In this document: positions 6,839-8,789 of the stretch, one piece after another
Numbering within the stretch: the stretch's first letter is position 1
Layout: each line of letters begins with the position of its first letter
Assembly: GCA_002430605.1 (NCBI GenBank)
Contig: DJBY01000055.1
Span: 1-8,789, forward strand
DNA length: 8,789 nt
Source of the DNA: Opitutia bacterium UBA5964
GTDB lineage: Bacteria; Verrucomicrobiota; Verrucomicrobiia; Opitutales; Coraliomargaritaceae
Reading direction: 5' to 3'
The notes under the pieces: generated by a model
What the model saw: only the letters and a program-made list of their open reading frames with translations
Told to the model about the DNA's origin: nothing
Database searches by the model: none
Program-made: the position numbers and the translations under genes

Positions 6839-7362
6839 TGCGGCTTCCAGACAAAGCGCCAAGGCATCGCTGCCCACTCCGATCCGGCATATTCGACTCC
6901 AATACGAGGGGTCGCTAAAATTTCGTCTGAGCTGACTTGGCGGTCCACATCCTCTAGCCACAGTCCGCCGACCCGTGTCAGCAGTTGATCGTTAAACGAA
7001 CTGTTAATCTGGAAGTGCTTAGTCAAACGCCCTGGCCCTCCAACACCGTCGACAGCTCGAATCAGAACTGCGGCGGGATAGCCCTTCTCGCGCGTGCTGA
7101 TATTGAGTAACCAATGCACGCCATAGCAGAGGTAGATATAGGCCCGCCCGGGTGGACCGAACATCACGACATTTCGCGTCGTCGCGCCGTTGCTCGCATG
7201 TGAGGCACGATCCTCGAAACCATCGTAGGCCTCCGTCTCACAAATCCGCGCTCGAATAATCTTACCAGAATCCAGCCGGCGGCACAGCTGCTTACCAAGT
7301 AACTCGCGCGCGACATCCAATGTCGGTCGATCAAAGAAAGCCTGCTTGAGTACACGCGCCAT
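6832..7362 (-). CDS. mpg: DNA-3-methyladenine glycosylase (AAG/MPG type)
   Basis: This enzyme excises alkylated or deaminated purines (3-methyladenine, 7-methylguanine, hypoxanthine) to start base-excision repair. The 176-residue product covers the compact bacterial form of the family. FFDRPTLDVARELLGKQL (9-26) is the typical start. ETEAY (42-46) contains the catalytic Glu44 and the base-stacking Tyr46, with His55 and Tyr77 at the other base-pocket positions of human AAG. Asn87 (LLNIST) and Arg102 (VLIRAV) match active-site residues, and GGPGRLTKH is at 108-116. The human residue equivalences are aligned by eye. The ATG overlaps the dtd stop codon (TAATG), so translation is probably coupled. 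It is the last gene of the rsmE-dtd-mpg operon. Many annotations call this family 'putative 3-methyladenine DNA glycosylase'. Confidence 0.95.
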   Translation of the reverse strand: MARVLKQAFFDRPTLDVARELLGKQLCRRLDSGKIIRARICETEAYDGFEDRASHASNGATTRNVVMFGPPGRAYIYLCYGVHWLLNISTREKGYPAAVLIRAVDGVGGPGRLTKHFQINSSFNDQLLTRVGGLWLEDVDRQVSSDEILATPRIGVEYAGSEWAAMPWRFVWKPQE

Positions 7363-7817
7363 TAGAAATCACGCGCCTTTGTGTCGATCACCAGTGTGAC
7401 CGGACCATCGTGATGCGCCTCGATCTGCATATGCTCGCCAAAGCAGCCGGTCGGCACCTCTTTTCCCAATGTAGTCGAGAGCTCGCGCACAAATTGCTCA
7501 TACAGTGGCACCGCCCGTTCGGGCAAAGCAGCTCGATTGAAGGACGGGCGATTCCCTTTTTTCAAACTACCAAAGAGTGTGAACTGACTAATCACCAGCG
7601 CATCGCCGCCAATATCGATCAAGGAGCGGTTCATACGCCCAGCCTCGTCATCAAAAACACGTAGCTTGGCAATGCGCCCGACCAGCCATTCAACATCCTC
7701 AGCGCAATCGGCTTGCCCCACTCCCAGAAAAATCAAAACCCCCGCCTCGATCGACCCAGTCGTGTTTTGACTGACGACGACCGATGCTTGGGATACGCGC
7801 TGAATCACTGCTCTCAT
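7362..7817 (-). CDS. dtd: D-aminoacyl-tRNA deacylase
   Basis: Dtd hydrolyses D-amino acids (and mischarged glycine) from tRNA, keeping translation homochiral. The 151 residues match the usual length. MRAVIQRVSQASV is the classic N-terminus. SQFTLFG (77-83) is the first active-site motif. KKGNRPSFNRAALPE (86-100) is conserved, and the Gly-cisPro motif appears as HDGPVTLVID (136-145). Most family members have Asn where this one has His136; Gly138-Pro139 are intact, so activity is likely. Upstream, AGGTGGAG overlaps the rsmE stop codon but its GGAG ends 14 nt before the ATG, which is far for a Shine-Dalgarno. The gene lies 20 nt after rsmE and overlaps mpg by one nucleotide. Confidence 0.96.
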   Translation of the reverse strand: MRAVIQRVSQASVVVSQNTTGSIEAGVLIFLGVGQADCAEDVEWLVGRIAKLRVFDDEAGRMNRSLIDIGGDALVISQFTLFGSLKKGNRPSFNRAALPERAVPLYEQFVRELSTTLGKEVPTGCFGEHMQIEAHHDGPVTLVIDTKARDF

Positions 7818-7837
7818 GGGATAACAATGCGCTCCAC

Positions 7838-8563
7838 CTAGCGGGTGGCCTGATCCACCACGCTCAAAATGTACGCTGCGGCGGTTTCAGCACGCAGCAC
7901 ATTGGCCCCTAGCCGCACCGCTTGGAACCCCCCCTTGTCCAGCAACTCGTATTCCTCGACGGAGAAATCCCCCGCGGGGCCGACTGCTACGATCACCTCA
8001 TCGAGGGCGCCTGCCGTATTCAACGTTTCAAGCAGTGGACGACTGCCCGCTTCCAAACTCGCTACCACGCGTAATGTTTGCCCCGCCGGTGCATTTTTCT
8101 GCAGCCAATCGCGCAAAGCAATCGGCTCGGCCAACTGCGGCAAAAAACTCAGCCCGCACTGCTTGCAGGCCTCAATCATCGTGAGCTGCCACTTCTCCAT
8201 CTTCGGTTGTCCGCGCTCCCCCTGATCCGTGAATACAGGCTGAATCACCGACGCCCCGATTTCCGTCGCCATACGTAGAATCAAATCCATCGCTTTGCCC
8301 TTCGGGATCGATTGCAGCAGCGTAACGCGCGGCTGCGGCGCAGGCATTGTTTCGACAGATGCCACCGCCACACGCACTGCCTTGCCATTTGCGATCTCGA
8401 TCGTGCCGAGATAGCGCGTACCGCGACCGTCGAGCACCTCAATTGTCGCGCCGAGCTGCGCACGAAACACCCGCACCAGATGATGACTCTCCCGCGCATC
8501 CAGAATCAGGAATCCCTCCCCGACTGTCGCCTCTGCAAATAAAAATGATCGATAACGTGCCAT
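7838..8563 (-). CDS. rsmE: 16S rRNA (uracil-1498-N3)-methyltransferase
   Basis: RsmE methylates N3 of U1498 in helix 44 of 16S rRNA, near the decoding centre, using S-adenosylmethionine; it is a SPOUT (trefoil-knot) enzyme. The 241-residue product equals the usual length. The N-terminal PUA-like part has ESHHLVRVFRAQLG (25-38). LLQSIPKGKAMDLILRMATE (82-101) and EACKQCGLSFLP (131-142) lead to the knot motifs AVGPAGDFSVEEY (193-205) and LGANVLRAETAAA (218-230). The common forms are GPEGG and ILRTETA, so these are variants. An upstream in-frame ATG at 8719 would add 52 residues of Arg/Trp-rich sequence lying over the reverse-transcriptase remnant, so I start at MARYRSFLF (8563). No Shine-Dalgarno is seen. 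It heads the rsmE-dtd-mpg operon. Confidence 0.95.
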   Translation of the reverse strand: MARYRSFLFAEATVGEGFLILDARESHHLVRVFRAQLGATIEVLDGRGTRYLGTIEIANGKAVRVAVASVETMPAPQPRVTLLQSIPKGKAMDLILRMATEIGASVIQPVFTDQGERGQPKMEKWQLTMIEACKQCGLSFLPQLAEPIALRDWLQKNAPAGQTLRVVASLEAGSRPLLETLNTAGALDEVIVAVGPAGDFSVEEYELLDKGGFQAVRLGANVLRAETAAAYILSVVDQATR

Positions 8564-8606
8564 GCCCAAAAGTTGAGAGATCCAAGCCGCCCACACAAGC
8601 CGCTTT

Positions 8607-8744
8607 CTATATACGCCAGGGAATAGCCCTTCCCGCCGCTGCTGGTACCTTGCCCCGCTTACCGCGCATCGCCTTACGCGCCGCCGCAAACAGATTCTCC
8701 AGCGAGACGACTTGCTCAAATAAATGTTTATAACGTTTCGGCAT
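8607..8744 (-). pseudogene. N-terminal remnant of a DGR-type reverse transcriptase
   Basis: An ATG at 8744 opens a 45-codon frame ending in TAG. Residues 3-30 (KRYKHLFEQVVSLENL, then FAAARKAMRGKR) match the N-terminal helix region of reverse transcriptases of the diversity-generating-retroelement (bRT-like) group, which share a pattern KRxxxLxxQxxxxENLxxAxRKxxxGKR. After about residue 37 the resemblance stops and the frame ends; no polymerase palm motifs such as YxDD exist between here and rsmE. It is therefore a broken 5' end, probably left by deletion or rearrangement just upstream of rsmE. The rest is absent, not frameshifted, as far as the other frames show. Identification is from memory of the family pattern over roughly 28 residues. 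Confidence 0.6.
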
Positions 8745-8772
8745 AAATTGATTCGTTGCCACGTATCCCAAG

Positions 8773-8788
8773 CTCCGTGCCTCCGTGG
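8773..8788. repeat. Tandem CTCCGTG repeat at the window edge
   Basis: Two copies of CTCCGTG (8773-8779 and 8781-8787) are separated by one C; on the minus strand this reads CCACGGAGGCACGGAG. The array may continue beyond the window. Short repeats of this style (CACGGAGG/CACAGAGG) occur in many environmental bacterial genomes, often near small mobile-type genes such as reverse transcriptases and four-helix-bundle proteins; that association is from general recollection. Here it lies 28 nt upstream of the reverse-transcriptase remnant. GCCACG at 8758-8763 and CGTGGC at 8784-8789 also form a 6-bp inverted repeat around it. Confidence 0.5.
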
Positions 8789-8789
8789 C

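Noticed and set aside
7838..8719. Longer RsmE reading frame starting at 8719 with a 52-residue N-terminal extension
   Set aside because: The extension is Arg/Trp-rich without family similarity and lies in another frame over the reverse-transcriptase remnant; the internal Met at 8563 gives the standard RsmE N-terminus and length.
1..8789. parS centromere sites
   Set aside because: I looked for TGTTTCACGTGAAACA-like palindromes; only isolated CACGTG/ACGTGG fragments (near 2633 and 4018) occur, without the flanking arms.

Overview
The window carries a compact set of housekeeping genes from a bacterial chromosome, with gene debris at both ends. It looks Gram-negative: an lgt gene, a secreted LysM protein and a chromosomal-type ParB are present. 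None of the nine intact genes has a well-placed Shine-Dalgarno sequence. That, the plant/cyanobacterial-type GlgC and the mid-range GC content suggest a lineage such as Verrucomicrobiota (Opitutae-like). This assignment is tentative; no rRNA or other decisive marker is present.

Left part (1-2615). On the minus strand, a signal-peptide/coiled-coil/LysM protein gene runs into parB with a 2-nt gap. Two nucleotides after parB comes a 19-codon GTG reading frame that looks like the start of an EVE-domain protein but ends at an in-frame TAA. Divergent from the LysM gene, on the plus strand, is lgt (lipoprotein diacylglyceryl transferase).

Middle (2612-6820). lgt converges on and overlaps by 4 nt a tandem-domain universal stress protein gene (minus). 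Behind that is glgC (ADP-glucose pyrophosphorylase, minus), closed by a clear stem-loop terminator and followed at once by a candidate promoter for the stress gene. glgC and glmS (glucosamine-6-phosphate synthase, plus) diverge from a 75-nt control region. The two enzymes draw on the same hexose-phosphate pool, one for glycogen and one for amino sugars and cell wall.

Right part (6832-8563). A minus-strand operon rsmE-dtd-mpg codes for a 16S rRNA methyltransferase, a D-aminoacyl-tRNA deacylase and a 3-methyladenine DNA glycosylase. dtd and mpg overlap by one nucleotide (TAATG). glmS and mpg converge with an 11-nt gap, and an imperfect hairpin covers both stop codons.

Right edge (8564-8789). 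Upstream of rsmE is a 45-codon remnant resembling the N-terminus of a diversity-generating-retroelement-type reverse transcriptase, preceded at the very edge by a tandem CTCCGTG repeat. This is the least ordinary part of the window. No gene-free stretch longer than 300 nt exists; the longest true intergenic gap is 3458-3601 (144 nt). I see no tRNA, rRNA, CRISPR array or intact mobile element.
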